Shown: one piece after another, positions 43,841-53,293 of the stretch
How positions within the stretch are numbered: position 1 is the first letter of the stretch
How the letters are laid out: each line of letters starts with the position of its first letter
From: Peribacillus simplex
GTDB taxonomy: Bacteria; Bacillota; Bacilli; Bacillales; DSM-1321
NCBI RefSeq assembly: GCF_900156045.1
Contig: NZ_FTMX01000007.1
Span: 124,001-188,000, forward strand
DNA: 64,000 nucleotides
Direction: 5' to 3'
The notes under the pieces: generated by a model
Database searches by the model: none
Told to the model about the DNA's origin: nothing
Seen by the model: the letters and a program-made list of their open reading frames with translations, nothing else
Position numbers and translations under genes: made by a program

Positions 43841-45463
43841 ATGTCAAAAAGAAGAAACAGCAAACAAGTGTTATTTATATCCGCAATCGTTTTAATTTTA
43901 TCAACGCTTTTACTTGGATGTACAAATGAATCAAAAGAAAATTCAACTTCAAAAAAAGACAGTAAAGACATGCTTACTTTTGCTTGGCCTAGGGATATAG
44001 GTGAAATGAATCCGCATGTCTATAATCCTTCTCAATTATTCGCTACATCAATGATATATGAACCTTTGGTTAGCTACCAAGATGGAGGCGAGCTGAAACC
44101 GCATTTAGCTGAATCTTGGGAAATTTCCAAGGATGGGAAGGAATATACATTCAACCTGCGTCAAGATGTGAAATTTTCTGACGGTACAAGCTTTAATGCT
44201 GAAATTGTGAAAAAGAACTTTGATGCTATCTTGAAAAATGTTGAGTTACATAGTTGGTTGGGCTTTATTCCGAAAGTGGATCAAACGGAAGTAATTGACC
44301 AAAACACGTTTAAACTAACATTAAAGGAGCCATATTATCCTACTATTCAAGAATTAGCAGTCGTTCGACCAGTCCGTTTCTTAGGTGAGGTTGGATTCCC
44401 TAAAGATGGTGACACTTCAAAAGGTGTTAAAAAACCAGTAGGTACAGGTCCATGGATTTTGGAAGAATATAAAGCAGATGAATATGCTATTTTCAAACGC
44501 AATGAAAATTATTGGGGTGAACTCCCTAAAGTAAAGAAAATCAAAGTCAAGATCATTCCTGATGCTGAAACCCGAGTTCTTGCTTTTGAAAAAGGAGACC
44601 TAGACCTTATTTACGGTGAAGGTGTTATCAGTCTAGATGCTTTCAAACAATTAGAAACAACAGGTACCTATGAGACTAGTATTTCTGATCCGGTTGCGAC
44701 AAGACAACTAGTCATGAATACGAAGAAAGAACAGCTTTCAGATTTACGTGTTCGTCAGGCGTTACAATATGGGTTTAATAAAAAAGCAATGGTTGACGGA
44801 GTTACTTCAGGTTTGGAGGAGAAGGCAGATTTTATTTTACCGACAAACTTCCCTTATACTTCAGACATTGATGTAAAACAGATTGATTATGATGTTGAAA
44901 AAGCAAAAGCTTTATTAGATGACGCAGGATGGAAGCTGCCAAAAGGAAAAAACGTTCGTGAAAAAGACGGAAAACCACTTGAAATCGAGTTAATGTACGA
45001 CTCTGCAGAATCGATTCAAAAAGCAATGGCTGAAACATTACAATCTGAGTGGGCCGCACTAGGTGTTAAATTAAATATCGTTGGAGTCGAGCTTACGGTA
45101 CAAATTGAAAGATTTAAAGCTAATGATTTTGAATTGAACTTCTTTAGTAACTACGGCGCACCATATGATCCACATACTTTCGTTAACATCGTTGGTTCAG
45201 AAGGATTTGGTTTTAACGAAGCCATTTCATCTTATCCGAACAGAGATGAGTTGTTAAAACAAATTGCAGATGTTCCTCGAACGACAGATGAAAAAGAACG
45301 TCAAGAACTTTACTCAACTATTTTGGAATCACTACAAGACCAAGGAGCGATTGTACCTATTTCCTATATCAAGAAAATAGCTGTCTACCAAAAAGATGTA
45401 TCTAATTTTACATTCCCTGCTAACCGGGATGAACACCCATTCACAGGAATTAGCATCGAGTAG
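43841..45463 (+). CDS. nikA: NikA/CntA-like metal or metallophore-binding lipoprotein
   Basis: Family 5 extracellular solute-binding protein. The 540 residues begin with a lipoprotein signal (LLLGC, Cys27). The mature chain follows nickel-binding NikA closely: FAWPRDIGEMNPHVYNPSQ, SMIYEPLVSY, ELHSWLGFIPKV, GTGPWILEEYKADEYAIFKR, YGAPYDPHTF and PISYIKKIAV. These are closer to NikA than to peptide-binding OppA. Such proteins bind Ni(II) with histidine or opine-type metallophores (CntA). ATG 43841 is 10 bases behind AGGAGG; an earlier ATG at 43836 is out of frame. First gene of the Fur-box operon. The metal is not proven. Confidence 0.82.
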   Translation: MSKRRNSKQVLFISAIVLILSTLLLGCTNESKENSTSKKDSKDMLTFAWPRDIGEMNPHVYNPSQLFATSMIYEPLVSYQDGGELKPHLAESWEISKDGKEYTFNLRQDVKFSDGTSFNAEIVKKNFDAILKNVELHSWLGFIPKVDQTEVIDQNTFKLTLKEPYYPTIQELAVVRPVRFLGEVGFPKDGDTSKGVKKPVGTGPWILEEYKADEYAIFKRNENYWGELPKVKKIKVKIIPDAETRVLAFEKGDLDLIYGEGVISLDAFKQLETTGTYETSISDPVATRQLVMNTKKEQLSDLRVRQALQYGFNKKAMVDGVTSGLEEKADFILPTNFPYTSDIDVKQIDYDVEKAKALLDDAGWKLPKGKNVREKDGKPLEIELMYDSAESIQKAMAETLQSEWAALGVKLNIVGVELTVQIERFKANDFELNFFSNYGAPYDPHTFVNIVGSEGFGFNEAISSYPNRDELLKQIADVPRTTDEKERQELYSTILESLQDQGAIVPISYIKKIAVYQKDVSNFTFPANRDEHPFTGISIE

Positions 45464-45483
45464 TAAGTTACAGGAGGGTTTTC

Positions 45484-46428
45484 ATGGGCACTTATATCTT
45501 GAAACGAATTATGGCCATTATTCCCATCTTTCTTTTGGCCACTCTTCTAACGTTTGGAATGATTCACCTTTCACCCGTGGACCCAGCTGAGGCATATTTA
45601 ACTGCAGCACATATCCAATCTACAGATGAGATATTAGCTCAGAAAAGACATGAGTTTGGCTTAGATCAACCCCTCCATGTTCAATATGTAAACTCTATCA
45701 TTAAGATATGCCAATTTGATTTTGGCATATCTTATGTTTCGAATAAACTTGTTTGGGACGAGGTTACCTATCGAATGCCAGCGACCATTCAGTTAGCTTT
45801 AGGTAGCATCATATTAGCTATCCTGGTCAGTGTCCCTCTTGGATTTTTGGCAGGCATAAAGAAAAACAGTGTTATTGACCATTTTAGTCGGCTTCTTTCT
45901 TTTTTAGGGGCATCGATCCCCTCTTTTTGGCTTGGTTATTTATTGATTTTTTTCTTTTCTGTTAAACTCGACCTATTCCCTGTTGAAGGAATCGGGACTT
46001 GGCAACATCTAGTTCTCCCTTCCGTTACTTTAGCTATGCCATTAATAGCCTTGTATACTCGATTGTTACGTGCCAGTGTTCTTGAAAATTTACAGGAGCC
46101 TTATATCCTTTTTGCTCGCACAAGAGGGATTCATGAAAAAGTCATTATGGGAAAACATGTATTGAGAATAGCCATATCCCCTATGATTACTGGATTAGGG
46201 ATGAATTTAGGGAAGCTGCTGACTGGAACCATTATTGTCGAAGCGGTCTTTTCCTGGCCAGGATTCGGTCGTTATTTTATTGAAGCTATTTTTAATCGGG
46301 ATGTTCCTGTCATTCAATGCTATGTGCTTTTAGCAGCGGGACTATTCATTATTAGCAACTTGATTGTTGACCTTATTCAAATGTACATTGACCCGCGAAT
46401 CTCCAGAAAAGGAGGGCAACGTCAATGA
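45484..46428 (+). CDS. nikB: Nickel/peptide-type ABC transporter permease (NikB-like)
   Basis: A 314-residue membrane permease with six hydrophobic segments. It starts YILKRIMAIIPIFLLATLLT, and the EAA loop that contacts the ATPase is seen in FARTRGIHEKVIMGKHVLRIA; GTIIVEAVFSWPGFGRYF is a DppB/NikB family mark. RBS AGGAGGG eleven bases before the ATG. It overlaps nikC by 4 bases. Confidence 0.88.
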   Translation: MGTYILKRIMAIIPIFLLATLLTFGMIHLSPVDPAEAYLTAAHIQSTDEILAQKRHEFGLDQPLHVQYVNSIIKICQFDFGISYVSNKLVWDEVTYRMPATIQLALGSIILAILVSVPLGFLAGIKKNSVIDHFSRLLSFLGASIPSFWLGYLLIFFFSVKLDLFPVEGIGTWQHLVLPSVTLAMPLIALYTRLLRASVLENLQEPYILFARTRGIHEKVIMGKHVLRIAISPMITGLGMNLGKLLTGTIIVEAVFSWPGFGRYFIEAIFNRDVPVIQCYVLLAAGLFIISNLIVDLIQMYIDPRISRKGGQRQ

Positions 46429-47255
46429 TAACAAGTCTTCGCATTATGATGAAAAGTCAGAAAGTGATTGTCCTTTGTTCGATAATATTGAGCTTCCTAT
46501 TTATCATCACGATCTTTGCTCCTTGGCTTGCACCTAATGATCCTATTGCTGTCAATTTAGCTAATAAACTACAGCCCTCTTCCTTTGAGTACCCATTGGG
46601 AACCGATCATTTAGGAAGGTGCACGTTATCACGTATCTTATATGGAGCTCGCATTTCGTTAGGATTTGCCACATTAATCTTTATTTCATCTTTAGGCATC
46701 GGTTTGATTGTTGGAACCATTGCTGGTTATAAAGGTGGATGGGTGGACCAAGTGCTAATGAGACTTTGTGATGGAGTTATGGCATTTCCGAATCTTTTGC
46801 TCATTCTTGGACTTGTTGGTATATTGGGACCTGGACTTAAACAAGTCATCTTAGCATTGATGCTTGTGCAATGGGTATATTATGCAAGAATTTTCCGAGG
46901 AATGGTACTTAGCCTGAAAGAACAAAACTATATAGCTGCAGCTAAAATAAGCGGTTCTTCTCAATGGAAGATAATAAAGAAACATATTGTTCCAAATGTT
47001 CTCCCGCCGCTTGCTGTTATGGGTACATTAGAAATGGGCTGGGCGATCATGGATATATCCGCCATGTCGTTTCTAGGTTTAGGTGTGCAACCCCCTACAC
47101 CAGAATGGGGAGCAATGATTCATGAAGGGAAATCGTATATCCGGACGAATCCAGAATTGATGCTGTATCCAGGTTTGATGATTATGCTCGTTGTCGTCAC
47201 CTTCAATTTATTAGGCGAAGCGCTATCAGAACGTTTTGGAGTCAAACGTCGTTAA
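46425..47255 (+). CDS. nikC: Nickel/peptide-type ABC transporter permease (NikC-like)
   Basis: A 276-residue partner permease. Family marks: PLGTDHLGRCTLSRILYGAR near residue 56, AAKISGSSQWKIIKKHIVPN (EAA loop) and MDISAMSFLGLGVQPPTPEWG. It starts within the last codons of nikB (ATGA overlap), so the two permeases are made in equal amounts. Confidence 0.88.
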   Translation: MITSLRIMMKSQKVIVLCSIILSFLFIITIFAPWLAPNDPIAVNLANKLQPSSFEYPLGTDHLGRCTLSRILYGARISLGFATLIFISSLGIGLIVGTIAGYKGGWVDQVLMRLCDGVMAFPNLLLILGLVGILGPGLKQVILALMLVQWVYYARIFRGMVLSLKEQNYIAAAKISGSSQWKIIKKHIVPNVLPPLAVMGTLEMGWAIMDISAMSFLGLGVQPPTPEWGAMIHEGKSYIRTNPELMLYPGLMIMLVVVTFNLLGEALSERFGVKRR

Positions 47256-47273
47256 TATAAAGGAATGAGAAGA

Positions 47274-48101
47274 TTGAGAACAGAACGATCGAATGTATTA
47301 AAAGTGAGCGATCTACATGTACAAGTACAAACAAAAGATGGTGCGTCCACTCTCGTTAAGGATATTGATTTTGAACTGGAAAAAGGAAAGGTGCTAGGTC
47401 TTGTTGGGGAAAGTGGGTGTGGCAAAACCGTTACGAGTATGTCCATTCTACAGCTTCTTGATCGGAAAACAACGACGATTGAAGGTAGCATTACCCTCCA
47501 AGGAAGAGAATTGAATGGGTTGGACGATAAAGAAATACGTAAAATCCGTGGCAAGGATATTGCCTTTATTATGCAAAATCCGATGAATTCATTTACGCCT
47601 GTTTTTACAATTGGCAATCAATTTATCGAAACGATCAGGTCTCATACCTCATTGAATAAACAACAAGCAAAAGAGCTTGCCATCGATGCGATGCAAAATG
47701 TAAACCTGCCAGATCCCGCGAAACTATTAAAAAGCTATCCTTTTCAATTGAGTGGAGGTATGCTTCAACGCGTGATGATTGCCATGGCTGCATGTTTACA
47801 CCCTTCAGTTATTATTGCTGATGAGCCGACAACTGCACTCGACGTTCATAACCAATTACAAGTACTTCGCCACCTGGATAGAATTCGTTCAGAATATGGA
47901 ACATCCATTTTACTCATTTCTCATGATCTGGGAGTCATTTCTGAAATGGCAGATGATGTAGTCGTTATGCAACATGGCAGAATTGTAGAAGCTGCAAATG
48001 TATTTGAACTATTTGATAATCCGCAGCATGAGTATACAAAGAAACTGCTAAATGCCCGACTTACCTTAAATCTTGAAGAACCTATCGCCCATATGTTGTG
48101 A
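47274..48101 (+). CDS. nikD: Nickel/peptide-type ABC transporter ATPase (NikD-like)
   Basis: A 275-residue ATPase. Walker A GESGCGKTVTS near 49-59, Q-loop IMQNPMNSF, signature LSGGMLQRVMIA and Walker B VIIADEPTTALD. The signature LSGGM is the form found in NikD. The TTG at 47274 is 9 bases from AAAGGA; the ATG at 47265 touches that site and is less likely, giving three more residues. Confidence 0.87.
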   Translation: MRTERSNVLKVSDLHVQVQTKDGASTLVKDIDFELEKGKVLGLVGESGCGKTVTSMSILQLLDRKTTTIEGSITLQGRELNGLDDKEIRKIRGKDIAFIMQNPMNSFTPVFTIGNQFIETIRSHTSLNKQQAKELAIDAMQNVNLPDPAKLLKSYPFQLSGGMLQRVMIAMAACLHPSVIIADEPTTALDVHNQLQVLRHLDRIRSEYGTSILLISHDLGVISEMADDVVVMQHGRIVEAANVFELFDNPQHEYTKKLLNARLTLNLEEPIAHML

Positions 48102-48134
48102 TATATAGATTGCATTCTTTGGAGGGGGGAACAA

Positions 48135-48956
48135 ATGAGTTTATTACAAGTAAAAGCAGTGTCTCATAGCTATAATTCTCATAAGTTTTTTAAATGGAAA
48201 GACGATTCTAAAAAAGTACTCACTGACATTTCCCTCTCTATTGACGAAGGAACATGTTTAGGACTACTTGGAACGAGTGGAGCTGGAAAAAGCACATTAG
48301 GAAAAGTGATTCTAGGCTTAGAACGTCCCAAGCAGGGACAGGTTCTGTTTCAAGGGCATGATATCTATACTGCTGATAAGCTTATTCGACAAAAAATACG
48401 CCGGGATCTCCAAGTTGTCTTTCAAGATTCGCATTCATCTGTCAATCCACGAATGACGGCCGAGCATATTATAGGCGAACCATTAGAAAACTATGAAAAA
48501 CTAACAGTAGCCGAACAAAAAAGAACCGTTATTGAGCTATTGGAAAGAGTCGGCCTAAGTGAGAAGGATTTAAAAAAATACCCACATCAATTTAGCGGTG
48601 GACAATTGCAAAGAATTAATATTGCTAGAGCAATTTCTCTTAAGCCAATGCTAATCGTCTTAGACGAATCCGTAAGCAGTCTGGATATGGTTAATCAAAC
48701 ACTAATTTTAGAATTATTAAGTGAGTTGAAAAAAGACTTCGGCTTATCTTATCTTTTTATTACACATGATATTAAAGCGGCCTATTCCATCTCTGATAAT
48801 TTGGGTGTGCTGGAAAAAGGAGAATTAATCGAGCTTTACGATTCTAAAAATCAGTTTTTTTCGTCGGAACATCCTGTCGTCAAACAGATGAGAGGCTCTA
48901 TCCTTGCTGAGCATCCACGCTTTCGGTCTCTTCCAACGAGGATTAACAAGACCTAG
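48135..48956 (+). CDS. nikE: Nickel/peptide-type ABC transporter ATPase (NikE-like)
   Basis: A 273-residue ATPase pairing with NikD. Walker A GTSGAGKSTLG, FQDSHSSVNPRMT after the Q-loop, signature FSGGQLQRINIARA and Walker B IVLDESVSSLD (the usual E-P is E-S here). RBS GGAGGGGGG. Last gene of the importer, followed by a weak hairpin and the MATE gene on the same strand. Confidence 0.87.
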   Translation: MSLLQVKAVSHSYNSHKFFKWKDDSKKVLTDISLSIDEGTCLGLLGTSGAGKSTLGKVILGLERPKQGQVLFQGHDIYTADKLIRQKIRRDLQVVFQDSHSSVNPRMTAEHIIGEPLENYEKLTVAEQKRTVIELLERVGLSEKDLKKYPHQFSGGQLQRINIARAISLKPMLIVLDESVSSLDMVNQTLILELLSELKKDFGLSYLFITHDIKAAYSISDNLGVLEKGELIELYDSKNQFFSSEHPVVKQMRGSILAEHPRFRSLPTRINKT

Positions 48957-48984
48957 TCTAGAATTTATATTTATTGATTGGAAG

Positions 48985-49020
48985 GCCTCGATTTCAACTT
49001 GAAAATCGAGGCTCTTGTTT
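48985..49020 (+). terminator. Weak hairpin between nikE and the MATE gene
   Basis: GCCTCGATTT (48985-48994) pairs with AAATCGAGGC (49003-49012), followed by TCTTGTTTAT. The interrupted T-run suggests partial read-through. Confidence 0.6.
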
Positions 49021-49054
49021 ATATTTTTTCTGAAGAACATATTGGAGGGAAAAG

Positions 49055-50371
49055 ATGAATCATCGAACATACCTTACTTTAGCCATTCCCTTAACGATTT
49101 CAACGATGACAACACCTTTATTAGGGGCTGTGGATACGGCAGTTGTTGGTCAGCTTCCAGATCCGGCGTATATTGGGGGAGTTGCAGTAGGTAGCGTTAT
49201 TTTTAATACTTTATATTGGTTATTCGGTTTTTTACGAGTTAGCACGTCTGCGTTTACCGCTCAAGCTAATGGGGCAAACGATCAAGCTCAAGGAGCACTC
49301 GCTTTGTTTCGCCCTTTTTTATTAGCCGTCATTGTAGGTCTTTGTTTTATCCTCCTGCAATGGCCGATTGAATATGCGGCTTTGAAACTGATCGCACCTG
49401 ATTCCAATGTTAGCAAATTTGCAGCGGAATATTTTCGAATTCGAATTTGGGGAGCGCCCTTCACTTTGATGAATTATGTCATTCTTGGTTGGTTGATGGG
49501 CATGTCGAAGATTAAAGTATCTTTATTTTTACAAGTGTTCATGAATGTTTTGAATATTGTTCTTGCCATTTTGTTTGTTTATGTCTTTTCTTTGGCCGTA
49601 AAAGGGGTGGCTATGGCAACTTTAATCGCAGAAATCACAGCTTTCTTAATTGGCTTACTCCTTTTATTGAAGGCATCACCGATTCGATGGGAAATGCCAG
49701 CTGTGGGAACGCTTATAGATTCACATTCCATGAAAAAGATGTTTATCGTTAACCGGGATTTATTTATTCGAACGATTTGTTTATTAGCTGTTTTTAACTT
49801 GTTTACAGCAAAAGGAGCTACTTTTGGCACGGAACTATTGGCTGCCAATGCTGTATTGATTCAAATTCATTATATTATGGCTTATTTCTTTGATGGGTTT
49901 GCGAATGCATCTAGCATACTAGTAGGTAAAGCGATTGGTTCAAATGATGAAAAATTATATAAAAAAACGCTCACCCTATCCTGGCAATGGTCAATTCTAT
50001 CCGCTTTCTTCATTGCTTGTGCCTATGCAATATTTCAAGAACAGATTATTGGACTCTTCACGAATTTACCTAAAGTAATCGAGCTTTCGAATACATATGG
50101 AGCTTGGCTAATTATTTTCCCATTCACAGCCTGTTTCGGACTCGTCATTTACGGTGTCTTCACGGGAGCTACTGAAATTGTACCGGTTCGAAACTCTATG
50201 ATTTACGCGTTGATGGCGTATATTATTGTGCAAGTCACTGCAACACCCATCTGGGACAATCATGGCTTATGGCTCGCCTTCATTGTCTTTAGTGTGGGTA
50301 GATCTTGTTTTCTAGTTATGTATATCCCTAGACTGAATAAGAAAATTTTTCATGTTAAACAAGAATTGTGA
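49055..50371 (+). CDS. MATE-family efflux transporter (DinF-like)
   Basis: A 438-residue protein with twelve membrane segments in two MATE halves: LTLAIPLTISTMTTPLLGAVDT at the start, then VSTSAFTAQANGAND, and FDGFANASSILVGKAIGSND in the second half. It resembles the DinF subgroup. MATE proteins export organic cations and small molecules with Na+ or H+. Its position right after a Fur-controlled metal importer suggests it may export a metal-chelating molecule or the partner ligand; this is inference. RBS TTGGAGGG. Confidence 0.85.
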   Translation: MNHRTYLTLAIPLTISTMTTPLLGAVDTAVVGQLPDPAYIGGVAVGSVIFNTLYWLFGFLRVSTSAFTAQANGANDQAQGALALFRPFLLAVIVGLCFILLQWPIEYAALKLIAPDSNVSKFAAEYFRIRIWGAPFTLMNYVILGWLMGMSKIKVSLFLQVFMNVLNIVLAILFVYVFSLAVKGVAMATLIAEITAFLIGLLLLLKASPIRWEMPAVGTLIDSHSMKKMFIVNRDLFIRTICLLAVFNLFTAKGATFGTELLAANAVLIQIHYIMAYFFDGFANASSILVGKAIGSNDEKLYKKTLTLSWQWSILSAFFIACAYAIFQEQIIGLFTNLPKVIELSNTYGAWLIIFPFTACFGLVIYGVFTGATEIVPVRNSMIYALMAYIIVQVTATPIWDNHGLWLAFIVFSVGRSCFLVMYIPRLNKKIFHVKQEL

Positions 50372-50467
50372 ATGTCTTTCCTAAAATATAAAGGTAATCC
50401 GATGTTTCATAAAGACAAGTTGCTAAATGGTGGCTTATTGATCCAATAGGTGCATGAATTAAGATCG

Positions 50468-50495
50468 AAGCTGTCTATAAGGCAGCTTTTCTTTA
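50468..50495 (+). terminator. Terminator after the MATE gene
   Basis: AAGCTGTC pairs with GGCAGCTT (one G-U) around TATAA, then TTCTTT. The next 470 bases (to 50969) hold an ORF-poor, AT-rich stretch without a supportable gene. Confidence 0.75.
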
Positions 50496-50969
50496 TGGAT
50501 CTATAGGGCGCTTTAGTTGAAGAAGGGGTATTTTAGACCTATAAAACCAGCGACATCCGCCTCTATTTTCCTTTTTTTAAAACTTTTGATTCCGTCTATT
50601 ATTCAACCAATTCCTGATATTTGTATTGCGATCATATGGTGGTTCGAAACATTTAAAGGTAGCAAAATTGTTGCATCGATAATCAATTGTGTAAGCTTCA
50701 ATGATCCTAAAGGGGTGTCTCCTATTAAGGATTTCAAAACTTACCTGGTATAAAAACAACTTTAAAGGCATGATCTGCTATTTTTAAAGTGAAGGTTTCC
50801 TTTTTTTATTTTCCATCAATGAAACAATATTAGGAAAAACATCCATAAAAATTATTTGAAGAAAATAATATATATTCTAAAAATTCATATTATAATACTT
50901 TATTCTTATGCTATATTATAGGGAGAATTATTTATTATCACGTATAATCTAAGAATTGGAGTGATTTGA

Positions 50970-51746
50970 ATGAAGAAACTTGGTTTATTGAGTATGTTTT
51001 TGATTCTAACTATCTTTATCTCGGCTTGTGGAACCAATGAAGAAAAAAATGCAGGTGAGGAAAAGGAACCTGAAAAGGTATATAAGGTTGGTGTGGATAC
51101 GACTTATCCTCCTTTTGAATTTAAAGAGGGGAACGAATATAAAGGTATTGATATAGAATTGATCAATGCAATTGCGAAAGACCAGGATTTTAAAATCAAA
51201 TTGTCTCCGATGGATTTTGGCGGAATCATTCCGGCTATGCAAGCCAATCAGCTTGATGTAGCCATTGCGGGCATGAGCATTACAGAGGAAAGAAAAAAGG
51301 TAGTGGATTTCTCAACACCGTATTTTGATGCAGGACTAACAATAGTTGTTAAAAAAGATAATACAAGCACTAAAACTGTTAAAGATCTTAAAGGAAAAAC
51401 CATTGCAGTCAAAAAGGGAACAACAGGTGCTAAGTATGCACAGGATAATGCTACGAAACTAGGAATTAAGGTAGTTCAATTCAATGATAGTCCAGCGATG
51501 TTCCAGGAAGTGGCCAACGGTAATGCGGATGCTCTTATAGAAGATTACCCGGTTATCTCCTATGCGATCGCCCAAAAAGATCTTGGGCTGAAAATCGTAG
51601 GTGACCGTTTGAATGGTGACCAATATGGAATTGCTGTATTGAAAGGGCAAAACAAGGATTTATTGAAGAAAATTAATGATGGTCTTGCCAATCTGAAAAA
51701 AGATGGCACCTATGATGAAATTATTAAAACGTATCTTGGTGAATAA
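50970..51746 (+). CDS. Polar amino acid ABC transporter, substrate-binding lipoprotein
   Basis: A 258-residue family 3 binding protein. Lipobox ISAC with Cys20; then VGVDTTYPPFEFKEGNEYKG, IPAMQANQLDVAIAGMSIT and the LKGKTIAVKKGTTG strand, typical of GlnH, ArtP and HisJ-type proteins. Glutamine or arginine are the likeliest ligands; the sequence does not decide. Start ATG behind TTGGAGTG. Genes for the permease and ATPase follow, separated by an internal hairpin. Confidence 0.88.
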   Translation: MKKLGLLSMFLILTIFISACGTNEEKNAGEEKEPEKVYKVGVDTTYPPFEFKEGNEYKGIDIELINAIAKDQDFKIKLSPMDFGGIIPAMQANQLDVAIAGMSITEERKKVVDFSTPYFDAGLTIVVKKDNTSTKTVKDLKGKTIAVKKGTTGAKYAQDNATKLGIKVVQFNDSPAMFQEVANGNADALIEDYPVISYAIAQKDLGLKIVGDRLNGDQYGIAVLKGQNKDLLKKINDGLANLKKDGTYDEIIKTYLGE

Positions 51747-51770
51747 ACAATAGATTTAAAGCTCGATAGG

Positions 51771-51797
51771 CGCGCTTATGGCGCGCTTTCTTTTTCA
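51771..51797 (+). terminator. Intra-operon attenuating hairpin
   Basis: GCGCGC (51771-51776) and GCGCGC (51782-51787) form a short GC stem followed by TTTCTTTTT. Placed between the binding protein and the permease, it probably lowers expression of the downstream genes. Confidence 0.7.
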
Positions 51798-51811
51798 AAG
51801 GGGGGAAAGAA

Positions 51812-52456
51812 ATGGATATAATTGTTGCGGCATTGCCAATATTATTAAAAGGACTTCAGGTGACACTTTATATCTTTGTGATTGCCATTATCCTAGGTTT
51901 TTTGATTGGTTTACTGGTCGCTTTGCTGCGACTTGCCCCCATCAAGATCTTGAACTGGATTGCAAAGGTTTATGTGGATGCGATACGAGGGACACCGTTC
52001 ATCGTTCAGCTGTTTTTTATCTATTTTGGTGTGAATTCACTGAATTTGATTTCTTTGGACAGTACAACAGCTGGAATAATTACCGTTGCTATCAATGCAG
52101 GGGCATATTTTGCTGAAATAATAAGGGCGGGGATACAATCCATCGATAAAGGACAAACCGAAGCGGCAAGATCCATCGGGTTCACTGGTACTCAAACAAT
52201 GAGGTATGTCGTGCTGCCGCAAGCCTTTAGAAGGATGCTACCTACCATTACGAACCAATCGATCATCAGCTTGAAAGACACTTCGCTATTATCCGTCATT
52301 GGTATTGCCGATTTAACCCAGCAAGGTCAGATTCAAGCTTCGGCAACCTTTGAAGCATTCAAGATTTGGCTGGCCGTCGGTGTGATTTACTTTATCATCA
52401 TCTATTTGTTAACCCTTATTGCTAATTTCATAGAAAGGAGGGTACAAGTTCGATGA
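51812..52456 (+). CDS. Polar amino acid ABC transporter, permease
   Basis: A 214-residue His/Glu/Gln/Arg-type permease. The [21 protein letters not shown] start, [19 protein letters not shown], and the EAA loop [20 protein letters not shown] are family signatures. RBS AAAGGGGGG. It overlaps the ATPase gene by 4 bases. Confidence 0.9.
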   Translation: MDIIVAALPILLKGLQVTLYIFVIAIILGFLIGLLVALLRLAPIKILNWIAKVYVDAIRGTPFIVQLFFIYFGVNSLNLISLDSTTAGIITVAINAGAYFAEIIRAGIQSIDKGQTEAARSIGFTGTQTMRYVVLPQAFRRMLPTITNQSIISLKDTSLLSVIGIADLTQQGQIQASATFEAFKIWLAVGVIYFIIIYLLTLIANFIERRVQVR

Positions 52457-53187
52457 GCATCATAACTGTAAAAAACCTGAGAAAATCATTTGGAACTGTC
52501 GAGGTTTTAAAAGATATTAATGCAGAAGTGCAGGAAAAGGAAGTAATTTGCGTAATAGGCCCTTCTGGATCTGGAAAGAGTACATTCCTGCGTTGCCTGA
52601 ATCTCCTTGAGGAAATTACGGGCGGTGAGGTGGTCATTAACGGACATGAAATAACCGATCCCAAAAGGAAAATCAATATTAACAAAGTCCGGCAAGAAGT
52701 TGGAATGGTCTTTCAACATTTCAATCTATTCCCTCATAAAACCGTCCTTGAGAACATAACATTGGGCCCTATTAAAATTCGTGCCACCGAGAAAGCGGAA
52801 GCAGGAAGATTGGCGCTTGAGTTATTGGATAAGGTTGGCCTTAAGGAAAAAGCAAATAGCTATCCAGGGGAACTTTCCGGCGGACAAAAACAGCGGGTCG
52901 CCATCGCAAGAGCATTAGCGATGAATCCGAAAATCATGCTATTTGATGAACCGACTTCGGCCCTTGACCCTGAGATGGTCGGCGATGTTTTGGAGGTAAT
53001 GAAGCAACTTGCCAAGGAAGGCATGACAATGGTTGTCGTTACGCATGAAATGGGCTTTGCCCGGGAAGTAGGGGACCGGGTCATATTCATGGATGGAGGG
53101 TATATCGTGGAAGAAAATGAGCCGAATGAATTATTCGGCAACCCTCAGCACGACAGAACGAAAGCATTCTTGAGCAAAGTGCTTTAA
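52453..53187 (+). CDS. Polar amino acid ABC transporter, ATPase
   Basis: A 244-residue GlnQ/ArtR-type ATPase. Walker [14 protein letters not shown]-loop [13 protein letters not shown], signature [15 protein letters not shown], Walker [16 protein letters not shown] and the switch histidine in VVTHEMGFA. Start overlaps the permease stop (ATGA). Gene order (binding protein, permease, ATPase) equals that of the B. subtilis art and tcy operons. Confidence 0.92.
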   Translation: MSIITVKNLRKSFGTVEVLKDINAEVQEKEVICVIGPSGSGKSTFLRCLNLLEEITGGEVVINGHEITDPKRKININKVRQEVGMVFQHFNLFPHKTVLENITLGPIKIRATEKAEAGRLALELLDKVGLKEKANSYPGELSGGQKQRVAIARALAMNPKIMLFDEPTSALDPEMVGDVLEVMKQLAKEGMTMVVVTHEMGFAREVGDRVIFMDGGYIVEENEPNELFGNPQHDRTKAFLSKVL

Positions 53188-53251
53188 TGGGATGGCTGTA
53201 AGGAGCGGGAATCAGTCAGGCCTGTTTATTAATATCATCGGGCAAGCATCA

Positions 53252-53288
53252 AAAAAACCTATGCATTCGCCACATGCATAGGTTTTTT
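53252..53288. terminator. Bidirectional terminator
   Basis: AAAAAACCTATGCAT pairs with ATGCATAGGTTTTTT around a seven-base loop, between convergent ABC ATPase and PIG-L genes. Confidence 0.94.
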
Positions 53289-53293
53289 CTTAT

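Noticed and set aside
50517..50753. Frames on both strands in the gap after the MATE gene
   Set aside because: Neither has a ribosome site. The leftward strand shows broken hydrophobic stretches that might be an old remnant, but I cannot name a family.
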